The translations under genes and the position numbers were made by a program. The notes beneath the pieces were generated by a model. The model was not told the origin of the DNA. It saw only the letters and a program-made list of their open reading frames with translations, and did no database searches. A stretch of 64,000 bases of DNA, taken from assembly GCA_963792915.1 (NCBI GenBank), contig CAWBYD010000008.1, positions 906,109 through 970,108 of the forward strand, written 5' to 3'. The DNA is from Solirubrobacter sp963792915 (lineage in GTDB: Bacteria > Actinomycetota > Thermoleophilia > Solirubrobacterales > Solirubrobacteraceae). Below are positions 18,067-29,362 of the stretch, one piece after another. Each line of letters starts with the position of its first letter. The stretch's first letter is position 1.

Positions 18067-19176
18067 CTAGAGGCTGAGCTTGCCGGGCGTAGGGGCGTAC
18101 AGGTCGTGCAGGATCAGGGTGGCGGCGCCGGTCACGCCGGCGTCGGAGCCGATGCGGCTCAACTGGACTCGCGGCGCGCGGTCGCGGAGCCCGAGCCGGC
18201 GGCGGATCGCCCGCGCGTAGGGATCGCCGAGGATCGGGGTGAGCGGGCCGCCGAGGATGATCAGCTCGGTGTCGAGGATCTGCGTCAGCGTGTCGGTGAC
18301 CGTCGCGAGGTGGTCGGCGCCCCGGGCGACCGCCTCGGGGTCGAACGGCGCGCCCCGGCGGGACTCGCGGAGCAGCCCCTCGGGCGTCGCGTACAGGCCC
18401 AGGCAGCCGCGGCCTCCGCAGGCGCACCGCGGCCCGCCGGGGTCGACCTGGATGTGGCTGATCTCGCCGGCGTTGCCGCGGCGGCCGCGGAACGCCTGGC
18501 CGTCGACGATCAGCCCGGCGCCGAGCCCGCGGCCGAGGTAGAGGTAGACGAAGTTGGACGCGTGCGTGCCGCGCCAGTGCTCTCCGAGCGCCGCCGCGGT
18601 CGCGTCGTTGTCCATGATCACGCGCAGTCCGAGCGCCTCGGAGACCGCCTGGCGCAGCGGGAAGTGGTCCCAGCCGGCGAAGCCGAGCGGGCCGAGCAGG
18701 CGCCCCTGGCGCAGATCGAGCGGCCCCGGGGCGCCGATGCCCGCTCCCAGCGGGGTGCTCGCTCCGCTCACGCGCCGCGCCAGTTCCGCCATGCGGGCGA
18801 CCACGCGCTCCGGCGCGTCGTCGTCGTGGATCGCGATCGTCTCGCGCGCCTTGATCGCGCCGGCGAGGTTGACGAGCGCGACGCTCAGGCTCGGGCGGTC
18901 GAGCTGGATGCCGAGCGCGGTGGCCGCCTCGCCGTCGAGCGTGAGGACGCGCCGGCGGCGGTCGCCACGCTCACCCAGCAGGCCGCTGGCGAGCAGGCGG
19001 CGGGAGATGTTGGCGACCGTCTGCAGCGTCAGGCCGGTCGTCTCGGCGATCGCCGGGCGCGTGATCTCACCGCGGGAGCGGACGAGGTCGAGCACCACGG
19101 CCTCGTTGAAGTCCTTGACGCGGGTCAGGTTGGTGCCCGACTCCGCGCCGCCCGCAGGCTGCTGCGACAGCGCCAT
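18067..19176 (-). CDS. ROK-family transcriptional repressor
   Basis: 369 residues. N-terminal winged helix (EITRPAIAETTGLTLQTVANISRRL, about 38-60) followed by the ROK sugar-kinase-like domain with its zinc motif CACGGRGCLGLYA and the GIGAPGPLD and LGGPLTPILG segments. The kinase catalytic Asp region (MDNDATAAALGEHW) is retained in part, common in NagC/XylR-type regulators. As first gene of the mannoside operon with a perfect palindrome 15 bp upstream, it most likely represses its own operon until a manno-sugar binds. Confidence 0.93.
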   Translation of the reverse strand: MALSQQPAGGAESGTNLTRVKDFNEAVVLDLVRSRGEITRPAIAETTGLTLQTVANISRRLLASGLLGERGDRRRRVLTLDGEAATALGIQLDRPSLSVALVNLAGAIKARETIAIHDDDAPERVVARMAELARRVSGASTPLGAGIGAPGPLDLRQGRLLGPLGFAGWDHFPLRQAVSEALGLRVIMDNDATAAALGEHWRGTHASNFVYLYLGRGLGAGLIVDGQAFRGRRGNAGEISHIQVDPGGPRCACGGRGCLGLYATPEGLLRESRRGAPFDPEAVARGADHLATVTDTLTQILDTELIILGGPLTPILGDPYARAIRRRLGLRDRAPRVQLSRIGSDAGVTGAATLILHDLYAPTPGKLSL

Positions 19177-19190
19177 CCCGAGGCGAAGAG

Positions 19191-19215
19191 TAGCTCAGTC
19201 AAATTGATTGAGCTA
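19191..19215. promoter_or_regulatory. Operator palindrome of the ROK/mannoside operon
   Basis: A 25-bp inverted repeat: outer arms TAGCTCA (19191-19197) and TGAGCTA (19209-19215), inner arms TCAA (19199-19202) and TTGA (19204-19207), with only the three single-base spacers unpaired. It is strikingly AT-rich against its surroundings and lies 14 bp upstream of the ROK start, in the divergent region shared with mutY. Fits a ROK-dimer operator. Confidence 0.8.
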
Positions 19216-19285
19216 GCGGCCGTGTCACTTTTCGGCTCTCCTGTGACCCAAAACCGACACGGGCGCGCGATAGCGTCCGCGCGCG

Positions 19286-20059
19286 ATGGACGTCGACGCG
19301 CTGCTGGAGTGGTACGAGCGGGTGCGCCGCCCGCTGCCCTGGCGCGCCACGCGCGACCCGTACGCGCTGCTGGTCAGCGAGGTGATGCTGCAGCAGACGC
19401 AGGCGCCGCGGGTCATCCCGTTCTACGAGCGCTGGCTGGCGCGCTTCCCGGACGCGCGCGCCCTCGCGAGCGCCCCCGCGCGCGACGTGCTGGCGCACTG
19501 GAGCGGGCTCGGGTACAACCGCCGCGCGCTCGCGCTGCAGGCCGCCGCCCGCCACGTCTCCGAGCACGGCTGGCCGGGAGACCTCACGAGCCTGCCGGGC
19601 GTCGGTCCCTACACGGCGGCCGCCGTCGGGTCGTTCGCGTTCGACCGCCAGGTCGCGGCGGTCGACACGAACGTGACCCGCGTCCTCACGCGCCGCGAGG
19701 GCCCGCGCACGCCGCGCCGGCTCCAGCAGCGCGCGGACGGCCTGATCCCGCCCGGGCGCGCCGCCGCGTTCAACCAGGCGATGATGGAGCTCGGCGCGAC
19801 CGTCTGCCGCCCGCGCGCGCCGCGCTGCGGCGAATGTCCGGTCGCCGCCGGCTGCGCGGGCCCGCTCGACCCGCCGCCGAGGCGCCGGCACGTCCGCTTC
19901 GAGGACACCGAGCGCTGGGCGCGCGGGCGGATCGTGGCCGCCCTGCTCGCCGGAACCGAGCCGCCCGTCGCGGGCGAGCGCCGCGAGCGCGCCGAGGCCG
20001 CTCTCGAACGCGACGGCCTCGTCGTGCGCGGGCCGGACGGACGGGTCCGGCTCCCCTGA
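19286..20059 (+). CDS. mutY: A/G-specific adenine glycosylase, short form
   Basis: 257 residues. HhH-GPD glycosylase: EVMLQQTQ adenine-pocket motif, helix-hairpin-helix LPGVGPYTAAAVGSFAF, catalytic Asp in AAVDTNVTRVL, and the 4Fe-4S ligands C-X6-C-X2-C-X5-C (CRPRAPRCGECPVAAGC). It removes A opposite 8-oxo-G. The C-terminal NUDIX-like 8-oxo-G recognition domain of E. coli MutY is absent; only about 60 residues follow the cluster. This short architecture occurs in actinobacteria. ATG at 19286; divergent from the ROK gene. Confidence 0.93.
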   Translation: MDVDALLEWYERVRRPLPWRATRDPYALLVSEVMLQQTQAPRVIPFYERWLARFPDARALASAPARDVLAHWSGLGYNRRALALQAAARHVSEHGWPGDLTSLPGVGPYTAAAVGSFAFDRQVAAVDTNVTRVLTRREGPRTPRRLQQRADGLIPPGRAAAFNQAMMELGATVCRPRAPRCGECPVAAGCAGPLDPPPRRRHVRFEDTERWARGRIVAALLAGTEPPVAGERRERAEAALERDGLVVRGPDGRVRLP

Positions 20060-20099
20060 CCGGCTCCGTCGCCGCGCATCCGTCCTATCCTCCCGGGCT

Positions 20100-20663
20100 G
20101 TGGATCGAGAGGAGATCCAGCGCCGCGACTTCCCGGTCGGACGCCGTGGCTACGATCCGGCGAGCGTCGACGAGCATCTACGGCGCGTGGCCGACGACTT
20201 CGACGCGCACCTGCGCCAGCCCGCGGCCGGGTTGTCGGCGGGCGCGTCCGAGCAGGTCCGCGTGATCCTCGAGGCCGCCGAGCGCAGCGCCGCCGAGCTG
20301 CGCAGCAAGGCGGGGGAGGAGGCGTCGGACCACGTTGCCCGCGTCCAGGCCGCGGCTGCGGGCATGCTCGGGCGCCTCGACGACCTCGATCGCGAGCTCG
20401 GCGGCCTGCTCGACGCGTTGCGCGCGGCCGGGGAGCGGCTCAACTCGGGGCTCGCCAAGCTGCGCGAGGACGTGCGCGACGGTGCCGAGCCCCCGCTCGA
20501 GCCTCCCGCGATCGCCGACGACGCCGGCGCGCGCCTGATCGCGCTCAACATGGCGCTCAGCGGCGTCACGCGTTCCGAGACGGCGCGCTACCTCGCCGAG
20601 CACTTCGGCCTGACCGACACGCAGGCGCTGCTCGACGACGTCTACGCCCGAGCGCAGCGATGA
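20100..20663 (+). CDS. DivIVA-domain protein
   Basis: 187 residues. The N-terminal DivIVA segment IQRRDFPVGRRGYDPASVDEHLRRV is clear, followed by about 100 residues of Ala/Glu/Arg-rich coiled coil (AAERSAAELRSKAGEEA, LGRLDDLDRELGGLLDALRAA) and a C-terminal helical region. DivIVA proteins bind curved membrane at poles and septa in Gram-positives. Length is shorter than Wag31. GTG at 20100. The TGA stop overlaps the ATG of the carboxypeptidase. Confidence 0.88.
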   Translation: MDREEIQRRDFPVGRRGYDPASVDEHLRRVADDFDAHLRQPAAGLSAGASEQVRVILEAAERSAAELRSKAGEEASDHVARVQAAAAGMLGRLDDLDRELGGLLDALRAAGERLNSGLAKLREDVRDGAEPPLEPPAIADDAGARLIALNMALSGVTRSETARYLAEHFGLTDTQALLDDVYARAQR

Positions 20664-22192
20664 CCGACCCGCTCGCCGACCTGCGGCGGCGCGCGGCCGA
20701 GCTCGCCGATCTCAACGGCGTCGCCGGCCTCCTGCTGTGGGACCAGAACACGATGATGCCGCCGGGTGGCGCGGACGCGCGCGCGGACCAGTTCGAGGCG
20801 CTCGAGCGGATCCAGCACGACCGGCTGATCGACCCCGCGCTCGGCCGCACGCTCGAGGCGTTGGAATCGTTCGCCGCGTCGGCCGATCCGGACTCCGACG
20901 ACGCGCGCCTGATCGCCAACCTGCAGCGCGACCATCGCAAGGCGGTTCGCGTCCCCACCGACCTCGCCGCGGAGATGTCGAGCGCCGCCGCGCGCGCCCA
21001 GGTCGCGTGGATGGAGGCGCGCGCGCAGAACCGCTTCGCCCCGTTTCAGCCCTCGCTCGAGCACGTCCTCGAGCTCGCTCTGCGCTACACGGCCTGCTTC
21101 GACGGCACGGGGGACTTCTCGCATCCGTATGACGTCCTGCTCGACGACTACGAGCCGGGGCTGACCACCATGGAGCTGCGGACGCTGTTCCGACGCCTCC
21201 AGGACGCGCTGGTTCCGATGGTCTCCGCCGCGGCCGCGGCCGGCGAGGACGGCCGGGTCTTCCCGGGCCACCACCCGCAGCCCGCCCAGGCCCGGCTGAT
21301 GGACGAACTGCTCGCGGCGGTCGGCTTCACGCGCGAGAACTGGCGGCTCGACCCGTCCGTGCATCCGTTCGCGCGCAGCATGGCGCCATCGGACGTGCGC
21401 CTGACGACGCGCTGGGAGGAGGACGACCTGGCGATGGCGTTCTACTCCTGCCTGCACGAGTTCGGGCACGGGCTCTACGAGGCGCAGATGGACCCGAAGC
21501 ACTACCGGACGACGCTGGCCGACGCGGCGGGGCTCGGCGTGCACGAGTCCCAGAGCCGGCTGTGGGAGAACCTCGTCGGCCGCTCGCGGCCGTTCTGCGA
21601 GTGGGTGCTTCCGCTGCTGCGCCGCCACCTCGACGGGTTCGGCGCGGTCGAGCCGGGGGCGCTCTACCGCGACGTCAACCAGGTGCGGCTCTCGCTCGTG
21701 CGGATCGAGGCCGACGAGACGACCTACAACCTGCACATCGCGCTGCGCTTCGAGCTCGAGCTGGCGCTGCTCGAAGGGCGGCTCGCTGTCGCCGACATCC
21801 CGGAGGCGTGGGACGAGGCGAGCGAGCGGCTCCTCGGCCTGCCGGTCCCGGATCTGCTGCACGGCGCGCTGCAGGACATCCACTGGGGGTCCGGGATGAT
21901 CGGCTACTTCCCGACCTACACGCTCGGCAACCTGATGGCCGCGCAGCTGTGGCGGGCGCTCGCGGACGAGCTGCCCGAGCTGGAGGCGAGCATCGCGTCG
22001 GGTGACTTCGCGCCCCTGCGCGAGTGGCTGCGCGAGCACGTCCACCGGCACGGGCGCAAGTTCGAGTCGCGCGACCTGCTGCGGCGGGCGACGGGGGAGG
22101 AGCTCAGCGTGGAGCCGTTCCTCGACTACCTCGAGGCCAAGCTGCTCGACGCCGGGTTGCTGACGGCGCCCGTGCTCGATTCCCGCAGTTAG
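20660..22192 (+). CDS. Carboxypeptidase M32 (Taq type)
   Basis: 510 residues, the usual length. The zinc-binding HEFGH (in YSCLHEFGHGLYEAQ, about residue 268) with HESQSRLWENLVGRS, which carries the third ligand Glu, defines peptidase family M32. DVRLTTRW and GMIGYFPTYTLGNL are further family blocks. It trims C-terminal residues of peptides in the cytoplasm; metal ion cofactor expected. ATGA overlap with the DivIVA gene implies one transcript. Confidence 0.96.
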   Translation: MTDPLADLRRRAAELADLNGVAGLLLWDQNTMMPPGGADARADQFEALERIQHDRLIDPALGRTLEALESFAASADPDSDDARLIANLQRDHRKAVRVPTDLAAEMSSAAARAQVAWMEARAQNRFAPFQPSLEHVLELALRYTACFDGTGDFSHPYDVLLDDYEPGLTTMELRTLFRRLQDALVPMVSAAAAAGEDGRVFPGHHPQPAQARLMDELLAAVGFTRENWRLDPSVHPFARSMAPSDVRLTTRWEEDDLAMAFYSCLHEFGHGLYEAQMDPKHYRTTLADAAGLGVHESQSRLWENLVGRSRPFCEWVLPLLRRHLDGFGAVEPGALYRDVNQVRLSLVRIEADETTYNLHIALRFELELALLEGRLAVADIPEAWDEASERLLGLPVPDLLHGALQDIHWGSGMIGYFPTYTLGNLMAAQLWRALADELPELEASIASGDFAPLREWLREHVHRHGRKFESRDLLRRATGEELSVEPFLDYLEAKLLDAGLLTAPVLDSRS

Positions 22193-22200
22193 CGGCGCGT

Positions 22201-22216
22201 GCGAACGTCAGTTCGC
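22201..22216. promoter_or_regulatory. LexA (SOS) box upstream of uvrA
   Basis: GCGAAC-GTCA-GTTCGC is a perfect 6+6 palindrome containing GAAC-N4-GTTC (22203-22214), the LexA-binding consensus of Gram-positive and actinobacterial genomes. A candidate -10 TAGAAT at 22238-22243 and the uvrA ATG at 22257 follow, so LexA bound here would block the promoter. Confidence 0.85.
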
Positions 22217-22256
22217 TTTTGCCGTCCGGCGCGTCCGTAGAATCTAGGGCGGTCTT

Positions 22257-25138
<2,882 letters not shown>

Positions 25139-25142
<4 letters not shown>

Positions 25143-25546
25143 GCGGCTACGTCGTGATGCGCGCGGCGGACGCGCCCGACTACACGGGCGAAGCGCCCGG
25201 CGCGTTCTACGGCTACGCCCGGCCGATGGGCTCGCACCAGCTGGGCTTCAATGTCCGCGTGCTCGCGCCGGGCACGGTCCACATGCCACCCGGCGGCGAT
25301 CCGCAGGCGGGCCACCACCACCGCACGATCGAGGAGCTCTACTTCGTGCTCGAGGGCGAGCTGACGATCAAGGTCGGCGACGACGTGACCACGCTCGGCC
25401 CGCGCGACGCGATCCTGCTGGCGCCGGAGACGCCGCGCTCGGTGCGCAACGACTCCGGCGCGGAGGCCGCCTTCGCGCTGTGCTCGGTGAAGGTGGAGGA
25501 CCCCCGCGCGGAGTCGCTGCCGGTCGAGGGCTTCTGGCCCGAGTAG
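25139..25546 (+). CDS. Small cupin-domain protein
   Basis: 135 residues. A single cupin barrel: motif 1 PQAGHHHRTIEELYFVLEGE (His-rich, G-X5-HXH-X3-4-E-X6-G) and motif 2 DAILLAPETPRSVRNDS. Likely binds a metal and a small ligand; substrate unknown. GTG at 25139 overlaps the uvrA stop; an ATG at 25157 is the alternative. Part of the uvrA transcript by position, which may be incidental. Confidence 0.85.
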
Positions 25547-25666
25547 CGGCCCGCCGCGCCGGCCGGGCGGCGCAGACCGCGACGGCGGCGGGCGCCGCCT
25601 GGGCCGCCGGCCGGGCCGCCGGGGGCCGCCGGCCCGCCGCGACGCGGCGGCGCTCGTCGCGCGCCC

Positions 25667-26605
25667 TCAGCCTCCGAACCTCGACCGCAGGGCCTGCACG
25701 TTCGCGACGTAGCGCTGGGTCTCCGGGAGCACGCCGCGCGACCGCAGCGCGCCGAGGCCCTGGTAGTAGGCGGCGATCGCGGCCGACTCGTTGCCGCCGG
25801 TGGCCTTGAGCAGGCTGCGCAGGTAGAGCACGCCGGCGGTCACGTTGTCGGCCGCCGAGGTCGGGTTGAGCGTGCGGCCGGCGAGGTTGCGCTGGACGTA
25901 GTCCCACGTGCCCGGCATCACCTGCATCACGCCGCGGGCGTTGGCCGAGGAGACCATCGCGTTGTTGAAGCCGCTCTCCTGCCACGCGATCGCGGACGCC
26001 AGCGACGCGGGGACGCCGTTCGCGGACGCGACCGACGCGATGTCCGATGCGCCGACGCGTGCAGGCGTGGGCTGCGGGGCCGCCTGGGGGACGATCCGCG
26101 TCGGCGGGGCGGGCTGCGACGCGCGCGCCGGGGTGGGCGCGCCGGTCGGGAGCTTGATGACCGTGCCGGCGAGCAGCACGCCGTCGGGGTTGAGGCCGTT
26201 CTCCGCCGCGATCGCGCCGATGGAGACGCGGGCGCCGGCGGCGAGGGCGGACAGCGTGTCGCCCGGGCGGATCGTGTAGCCGCCGAGCGCGGGCGGCGCG
26301 GCCGCGGGGGCGGATGCGGTCGTCGCGGCGGGGGCGGACGCGGCGGCGGGCGCGATCCCGGCCTTCTGCAACGCGGCATAGCCCTCCTGGGTGCTCGGGA
26401 CCATCACGGTCGAGCCGAGCACGACCTGCGAGTTCTCCGACAGCCCGTTGAACGCGGCCACGGTGCGCGTGGTGAGGTTGTTCGCCGCGGCGATCGACCA
26501 CAGGGTCTCGCCCGGGGCGACGGTGTGGGCCACGGCGGCGCCGGCGCTCGCAGGAGCGAGCACGAGGGCGGCGAACATCACTGCGAACAGCTGGGTGAGA
26601 CGCAA
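25667..26605 (-). CDS. Secreted LysM-SLT lytic transglycosylase
   Basis: 312 residues. Signal peptide LRLTQLFAVMFAALVLAPASAGA; two LysM peptidoglycan-binding repeats (HTVAPGETLWSIAAANNLTT and YTIRPGDTLSALAAGARVSI, each with N-G-L-x-x), Ala/Pro linkers, then a C-terminal SLT domain with the catalytic Glu in AIAWQESGFNNAM and ARGVMQVMPGTWDYV. Cleaves glycan strands in the wall. Start: TTG at 26605, 6 nt after GGAGG, gives a perfect signal peptide; a TTG at 26698 would add 31 unlikely residues. Confidence 0.9.
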   Translation of the reverse strand: MRLTQLFAVMFAALVLAPASAGAAVAHTVAPGETLWSIAAANNLTTRTVAAFNGLSENSQVVLGSTVMVPSTQEGYAALQKAGIAPAAASAPAATTASAPAAAPPALGGYTIRPGDTLSALAAGARVSIGAIAAENGLNPDGVLLAGTVIKLPTGAPTPARASQPAPPTRIVPQAAPQPTPARVGASDIASVASANGVPASLASAIAWQESGFNNAMVSSANARGVMQVMPGTWDYVQRNLAGRTLNPTSAADNVTAGVLYLRSLLKATGGNESAAIAAYYQGLGALRSRGVLPETQRYVANVQALRSRFGG

Positions 26606-26610
26606 GGCTG

Positions 26611-26642
26611 GCCTCCATGCGAGGGGTCTGACCCCACGAGGC
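26611..26642 (-). promoter_or_regulatory. Hairpin overlapping the ribosome-binding site of the LysM-SLT gene
   Basis: On the minus strand GCCTC (26642-26638) can pair with GAGGC (26615-26611), which contains the Shine-Dalgarno GGAGG, around an inner GGGGTC/GACCCC dyad (26623-26635). Folded, it would hide the ribosome-binding site. Possible RNA-level control; no known riboswitch consensus recognised. Confidence 0.4.
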
Positions 26643-26793
26643 TTGCCCGTCGCGCCGGCAATTGGAAGCTCCGCGCGCGTGGTTACGTGAACGTGCAAGC
26701 AATTTGCCGGGCCCGAAGCAGGGATGTGCGGGCCGGCGGCGGTAGCGGTCGCGGCTCGGCGCGCGGGCGCGAAGTGGCGTACGTTGGCGATGC

Positions 26794-27381
26794 GTGACCC
26801 CCGGGAACCGCCAATCCCTCAAGCTCTGGGGCCAGAAATGGCGCTGGTATGAGCGCAACACGCTGCCGTGGAATCGGGCGCGCATCCACTACGAGCTCGC
26901 GAAGCGGCGCTCGTTCGCCCGCTGGCCGATCCAGGGCAACGTGCTCGAGATGCTGCTGGAAGGCCGCCTCGAGCTCGGCGAGCACGTGCTCTTCGAGCCC
27001 AACGTCTGGCTCACCGGGCCCGCTCCCGCCCGGATCGTGATCGGGGGCGGGACGTTCCTCAACCTCGGTGTGATGGTCGCCGCGATGAACCTCGTCGAGA
27101 TCGGCGAGCACTGCATGCTCGCCAACGGCTGCTTCGTCACCGACGCCAATCACCGCGTCGACGACCCCACGATGCCGATCACGTGGCAGGGCTTCACGAC
27201 CAAGGGGCCGACGCGGATCGGCGACAACGTGTGGTGCGGGGCGAACGTCGTCGTGACGAGCGGAGTGACGATCGGCCGGCGCTGCGTGATCGGCGCCAAC
27301 TCGGTGGTGACGACCGACCTCCCGCCGCGCTCGATCGCCGCCGGCGCGCCCGCCCGCGTGCTCAGGACTTTGACAGCATGA
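26794..27381 (+). CDS. Hexapeptide-repeat acyltransferase (left-handed beta-helix)
   Basis: 195 residues. Hexapeptide turns are evident: ARIVIGGGTFLNLGVMV, IGEHCMLANGCFVTDANHR, IGDNVWCGANVVVTSGVTIG, CVIGANSVVTTDLPP, ending in IAAGAPARVL, the standard maltose/nodulation/chloramphenicol O-acetyltransferase tail. The catalytic His is in TDANHRVDD. Acetylates a sugar or glycan; the nearby envelope glycan genes suggest surface polysaccharide. GTG at 26794. Its 3' end overlaps the convergent small membrane gene by 20 bp. Confidence 0.9.
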   Translation: MTPGNRQSLKLWGQKWRWYERNTLPWNRARIHYELAKRRSFARWPIQGNVLEMLLEGRLELGEHVLFEPNVWLTGPAPARIVIGGGTFLNLGVMVAAMNLVEIGEHCMLANGCFVTDANHRVDDPTMPITWQGFTTKGPTRIGDNVWCGANVVVTSGVTIGRRCVIGANSVVTTDLPPRSIAAGAPARVLRTLTA

Positions 27382-27601
27382 TCTCGACGGCCAGCACCAT
27401 TCCGGCCGCCACCGCGGCCACGCACAGCCCCGCCAGCGTGGCGTAGGCGACCGCGGCGCCGCCCCGTCCGGCACGCCGCGCGGCGTTGGAGCGCGACGTC
27501 CCCAGCACCACGAGCGAGTAGGCGACGGTGACGCCGATCCCGGCCAGCAGCGACACCCAGACCACGTCGGCGAGCTGCCCGACGTCGAGCTCGGCGAGCA
27601 T
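27362..27601 (-). CDS. Small two-helix membrane protein, phosphate transporter operon
   Basis: 79 residues. Two membrane helices (VVWVSLLAGIGVTVAYSLVV and AVAYATLAGLCVAAVAAGMVL) separated by a short basic loop (TSRSNAARRAGRGG). The ATG at 27601 overlaps the pit stop (ATGA), the only reason for this start; the much longer frame upstream overprints pit. Such small proteins commonly follow Pit genes in actinobacteria; role unknown, perhaps an accessory of the transporter. Confidence 0.8.
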   Translation of the reverse strand: MLAELDVGQLADVVWVSLLAGIGVTVAYSLVVLGTSRSNAARRAGRGGAAVAYATLAGLCVAAVAAGMVLAVEIMLSKS

Positions 27602-28704
27602 CAGCGCGTGCCCTCGGCCGCGACGGGCTGCGCCGCCGCGCGGCGCGCGAACAGCGCCAGCAGACCGGCGACCAGCAGCACGATGACGACCAGCGGCCCG
27701 ACGGACCCGACGCCGAAGATGCGCACCACGCCGTAGGTCAGCGCGCCCACCGCGGCCGAGCAGGGCAGCGTGAGCACCCACGCGACGACGATGTTGCCCG
27801 CGACCCCCCAGCGCACCGCGGACAGGCGCTTGGCGGCGCCGGCGCCGATGATCCCGCCCGACATCACGTGCGTGGTCGAGAGCGGGAAGCCGACGTGCGA
27901 CGCCGACAGGATCACGGCGGCGCCGACGGCCTGCGCCGCGAAGCCCTGCGCCGGGTCCATCTTGATGATCCGGCTGCCCATCGTGCGGATGATCCGCCAG
28001 CCGCCCACGTAGGTCCCGAGCGCGATCGCGGTCGCCGACGTGATGATCACCCAGACCGGGACGTCCGCGCTCTTGGGCAGGTTCCCGTTGGCCACCAGCG
28101 CCAGGAGGATGATCCCCATCGTCTTCTGCGCGTCGTTCGTCCCGTGCGAGAGCGAGAACAGCGCCCCGGAGAACCACTGGCCGACGCGGAAGCCGCGCGA
28201 CACCACGCCCGGCGCCTCGTGCCCGACGATCCGGTAGGCGATCAGGATCGACACCCCGGCGGCGATCATGGCCAGCACCGGTGCGACCAGCGCGGGAACC
28301 GCGACCTTCTCGATCAGCCCGCTCCACAGGACGGCGTCCGGCCCCTGGGCCGCCATCGTCGCGCCGACGATGCCGCCGATGAGCGCGTGCGAGGACGAGG
28401 ACGGCAGCCCGAGCCACCACGTCGTGAGGTTCCAGGCGATCGCCCCGATCAGCCCGGCGAACACGACGAGCAGGGTCACCGACGCGGCGTCGACGATCCC
28501 CTTGGCGATCGTCGCCGCCACCGCCACCGACAGGAACGCGCCGACGAAGTTCAGCGACGCCGACATCAGCACCGCCACGCGCGGCGACATCGCCCGCGTG
28601 GAGACCGACGTGGCGATCGCGTTGGCGGTGTCATGGAAGCCGTTCGTGAAGTCGAAGGCGATCGCCGTCGCCACGACGATGCAGAGCACGACGTCTGAGT
28701 GCAC
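27601..28704 (-). CDS. pit: Low-affinity inorganic phosphate transporter, PiT family
   Basis: 367 residues, about ten helices in two inverted repeats. Family motifs GFHDTANAIATSVSTRA, LPSSSSHALIGGIVG, SLSHGTNDAQKTMGII and FPLSTTHVMSGGIIGAG are all intact. Cation-coupled uptake of (metal-)phosphate across the membrane. Preceded with a 4-bp gap by the DUF47 PhoU-like gene, the standard partner. Confidence 0.96.
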   Translation of the reverse strand: MHSDVVLCIVVATAIAFDFTNGFHDTANAIATSVSTRAMSPRVAVLMSASLNFVGAFLSVAVAATIAKGIVDAASVTLLVVFAGLIGAIAWNLTTWWLGLPSSSSHALIGGIVGATMAAQGPDAVLWSGLIEKVAVPALVAPVLAMIAAGVSILIAYRIVGHEAPGVVSRGFRVGQWFSGALFSLSHGTNDAQKTMGIILLALVANGNLPKSADVPVWVIITSATAIALGTYVGGWRIIRTMGSRIIKMDPAQGFAAQAVGAAVILSASHVGFPLSTTHVMSGGIIGAGAAKRLSAVRWGVAGNIVVAWVLTLPCSAAVGALTYGVVRIFGVGSVGPLVVIVLLVAGLLALFARRAAAQPVAAEGTR

Positions 28705-28708
28705 GGCG

Positions 28709-29335
28709 CTACCGGTTCTTGATGATGATGCTTTCGAGGGTGTTCACGGCCGTCTCCGTGGAGTCGATCGCGTCCTCAAGGCGCTCGAAGATGTCCTTCC
28801 AGCGGATGACCATCATCGGGTCGATGCCGTGGTCGAACAGCGAGGCGACGGCCTCGCGCAGGATCCGGTCGCCCTCGTTCTCGAGCCGGTTGATCACGAT
28901 CGTGAACTCGTGGATGTCGCTCAGCGAGCGCAGCCGCGGGATCGCGGCCGCGATCGCGCGCGTGGACTCGTGCAGGACCGTGGCCATTCGCTGCGCCTGC
29001 TCCATCGGCGCTTCGATGCGATAGAGCCCGAGGAAGTCGGCGATCTCCTCGATGTAGTCGACGACGTCGTCGAGTCCGGAGGCGAGCGCGATGATGTCCT
29101 CGCGATCGAACGGCGTCACGAACGTGTGGTTCAGCCGCTGGATGATGTCGTGGGTGATGCGGTCGCCCTCGTGCTCGCAGTCGGCGACCTCGCGCATCAA
29201 GTCGCCGTGGTCGGGCCACTGGTCGAGCATCCGTTCGAGCAGTTCGGCGGCGTGCACGCAGTTCGTCCCCGCCTCCTCGAAGAGGTCGAAGAACACCCGT
29301 TCCTTGGGCGCGAACAGCTGTGACAACCGGCGCAT
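28709..29335 (-). CDS. DUF47/PhoU-like Pit accessory protein
   Basis: 208 residues, all-helical. FAPKERVFFDLFEEAGTNCVHAAELL at the N-terminus and DREDIIALASGLDDVVDYIEE in the middle are typical of the TIGR00153/DUF47 family, a PhoU relative that controls Pit phosphate carriers. Position 4 bp before pit supports the role. ATG 29335. Confidence 0.93.
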   Translation of the reverse strand: MRRLSQLFAPKERVFFDLFEEAGTNCVHAAELLERMLDQWPDHGDLMREVADCEHEGDRITHDIIQRLNHTFVTPFDREDIIALASGLDDVVDYIEEIADFLGLYRIEAPMEQAQRMATVLHESTRAIAAAIPRLRSLSDIHEFTIVINRLENEGDRILREAVASLFDHGIDPMMVIRWKDIFERLEDAIDSTETAVNTLESIIIKNR

Positions 29336-29362
29336 GGCGCGCCAGTCTATGTGAACGACTTG

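Noticed and set aside
26605..26760. c-di-AMP (ydaO) riboswitch before the LysM-SLT gene
   Set aside because: Gene context fits, but the conserved ydaO sequence blocks were not found; only a hairpin was kept.
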